Position numbers and translations under genes: made by a program. A stretch of 64,000 bases of DNA from Astragalus membranaceus (Eukaryota; Streptophyta; Magnoliopsida; Fabales; Fabaceae), in NCBI GenBank assembly GCA_039519185.1, contig CM076854.1, positions 149,902,997 through 149,966,996 on the forward strand. The letters are read 5' to 3'. Below the pieces are notes generated by a model, which saw nothing but the letters and a program-made list of their open reading frames with translations, was not told the origin of the DNA and made no database searches. Shown one piece after another: positions 62,300 to 64,000 of this stretch. Within the stretch, counting starts at the first letter, position 1. Each line of letters opens with the position of its first letter.

Positions 62300-62625
62300 A
62301 TTAGCGACGGAATTAGTAACGGAATTCCGTCGCTAATATTTCTAACCAAATATAAACACGTGGCATAATTTAGCGACAGAATTAGTGACGGATTTCCGTC
62401 GCTAATTTTGATCATTCATAGGCTAACACGTGGCAGTCATTAGCGACGGAAATTAGCGCGGATTAATTCGTAGCTAATTAGCGACATAATTAAATCTGTC
62501 GCTAATAATTAGCGACAAGCTTTTTAGCGACGGATTTAGTCCGTCGCTAATTCCGTCGCTAAATGTCATTAGCGAGGGAAAAACACGTATTAGCGACGGA
62601 AAAATCCGTCGCTAATCCACTGTTT
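62300..62625. repeat. Right subterminal repeats of the outer CACTA
   Basis: About a dozen copies of TTAGCGACGGA and its complement, often as palindromes, mirroring 50216-50580. Two CACGTGGCA motifs also recur here. Confidence 0.87.
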
Positions 62626-62889
62626 TTTTGTAGTGGAAAAGACCGGTTCATTCAAAGTGAACGGACAAAGGTTGAAAACTTATTTGATTGGTGATGAGAT
62701 TGAAAGGGGAACCACTTTGGTTCAACAAAATCCCAATTAAGAAGAAGGTCCGGGTCAAGCTAGTGAGGTTAAAAGAGTGTTGTGTGGGAGGCAACCCACG
62801 GGTCAATGCTTTTGTTTTTGTTTTCCAGGAAATTCATGTAAAAAGGGTGTCTGATCCGGGTGTTTGTTACAGGAAAAATGAGTTTTTAA

Positions 62890-63015
62890 TGCTGAAGGAA
62901 GCGCACGATCCGTGCGCATCATGGCACGATCCATGCGTAGCCAAGAATACTTTTTGTGGTCCTTGTGCGAAAGAGACGCACGATCCGTGCGCAACATGGC
63001 ACGATCCGTGCGTAA
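62890..63015. repeat. Palindromic GCACGATCCGTGC array in the Athila 3' region
   Basis: Four copies of CGCACGATCCGTGCGC or a close variant (near 62903, 62925, 62977 and 63000) share the motif with the LTR array at 44046-44283, though the intervening sequence differs. Confidence 0.8.
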
Positions 63016-63050
63016 TGGAAGGATTTGGAAATAACCATTCACCGTAGCTC

Positions 63051-64000
63051 AAAGCCTCCAATGCAAATCGACACTGATCCTCTTCCAACAGGAGAGGCAG
63101 TGTATGCTGAAGTCGACATCATGGTTGTCGAAACCACTGGAATTGTTGCTAGAAATGATAATTTGACAAAAGATACTGGAGTTTCTAAGGCTAGTGTCGA
63201 AATGGTCACTGAAGAGCAATATGCTGAGAAAACGAAAGTTGCTTACCCAAAAGCAGAAGAGGAATTAATTGATTTCCTTAATCGTTGCAAGAAAAGCAAC
63301 ACAGAAGTGATGCAATGTCCAAGATGCAGTTCTGTCTTTGACAAAGAGGCTGCAAAGAGCCTTGAAGGTTATCAACCTCAATAAAGCGGAAAGGAAAATG
63401 GGTCGACAAAAGGCCAAAGTTCAGTTTCAACAAAAGAGGGATACCATACAAAGTTACTTCAACAAAGCATACTCAGAAAGAGCAACTTAAGACTTATGTT
63501 CCATCAACAAAGTCTCCTGGCCACAAACTCTGGTGGGAAAAGTTTTAGGTATCAGCCAAAACCCACAAAAATGGTCAAGGGCATCACCAGTACTACTGGC
63601 CAAAACAAGGCACTGGAATCTAACAAGTATGCCTATAACAACAATTACAAGGGGAAGAATCCCATGACTAGAACTCAATGGCGCAGACACCAACGCCAAA
63701 AGAAAGCTATTGGTGCAGGGCAAGTAGAGAGTTCTAACAAAAAAAAGGTAAGCAAGTGGCTGTCGAAGTGGCTAGAAAGCCAGCTACTGAGAGGATATTT
63801 CCTCCACTCTCAGCAATCAAAGAAGGCCTTGACTTAGACGAAGAAATGGAGTCTGATTTTGCTGATTCTGGGTCAGAATTTGATGTCTTATGTAATGTAG
63901 TCTCAATTCTACCAATTGAGTATGATGTAGTTTCCGAAGTGAATGATGTCGAAGAAGATTTCGACGAAGAGACTACTTATAAACCCATTTGTTACTATGT
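63051..64000 (+). pseudogene. Second copy of the Ogre-like gag C-terminal region
   Basis: From TCAAAGCCTCCAATGCAAAT onward this matches 42186-43180 with roughly 4-5% differences by eye. It has a single-base loss near 63382, a deletion of about 45 bases near 63518 (corresponding to 42655-42710), and another small shift near 63748, so the frame is broken. It runs off the window. It starts abruptly against Athila sequence without an LTR. Confidence 0.88.

Overview
This is plant nuclear DNA, most likely from a legume. It is AT-rich, its genes carry many introns with GT/AG splice sites, and it is crowded with LTR retrotransposons, Helitrons and CACTA DNA transposons. The legume assignment is an inference from the mix of Ogre/Tat-like, Athila-like and SIRE-like copia elements. 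No bacterial or organellar genes were seen.

Only two ordinary host genes can be supported, both on the + strand. One is a complete PARP1-type poly(ADP-ribose) polymerase (12940-22504, 20 coding exons, 1008 codons) with all diagnostic domains and an intact H-Y-E catalytic triad; its intron 10 holds an antisense LTR and smaller repeats. The other is a two-exon LOB-domain (LBD) transcription factor (27847-29012, 201 aa), closest by motif to the LBD16/LBD29 group.

Layout. 1-4.3 kb: a broken Ty3/gypsy pol and one LTR, minus strand. 4.3-4.9 kb: the end of a CACTA element. 4.9-12.1 kb: a head-to-tail array of non-autonomous Helitrons on the minus strand. 12.9-22.5 kb: PARP1. 24.1-26.25 kb: clusters of a degenerate 12-bp minisatellite in a Helitron-like block. 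27.8-29.0 kb: LBD. 32.4-43.8 kb: an Ogre/Tat-like gypsy element whose 5' LTR was split by a SIRE-type copia (33178-38541) and whose gag was split by an Athila-type LTR. 43.8-63.05 kb: an Athila-type gypsy element. Its pol is interrupted near the 3' end by a 12.4-kb CACTA (50199-62635, 3-bp duplication GAA). That CACTA is itself interrupted by a second, unrelated CACTA (51030-56461, 3-bp duplication TAT). 63.05-64 kb: a second diverged copy of the Ogre-like gag.

The most striking object is the inner CACTA. It has no transposase but carries exon-intron fragments resembling five different host genes: DSS1/SEM1, PDS5, a MATE transporter, mitochondrial CPN60 and a kinesin-14. Its first two fragments form an open DSS1::PDS5 chimeric reading frame behind a 5'UTR-like leader with its own intron. 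Other notable features are a 668-bp uninterrupted GTT repeat, the Helitron array, and palindromic arrays private to each transposon family. All identifications are from motif recognition by eye; no database search was run.
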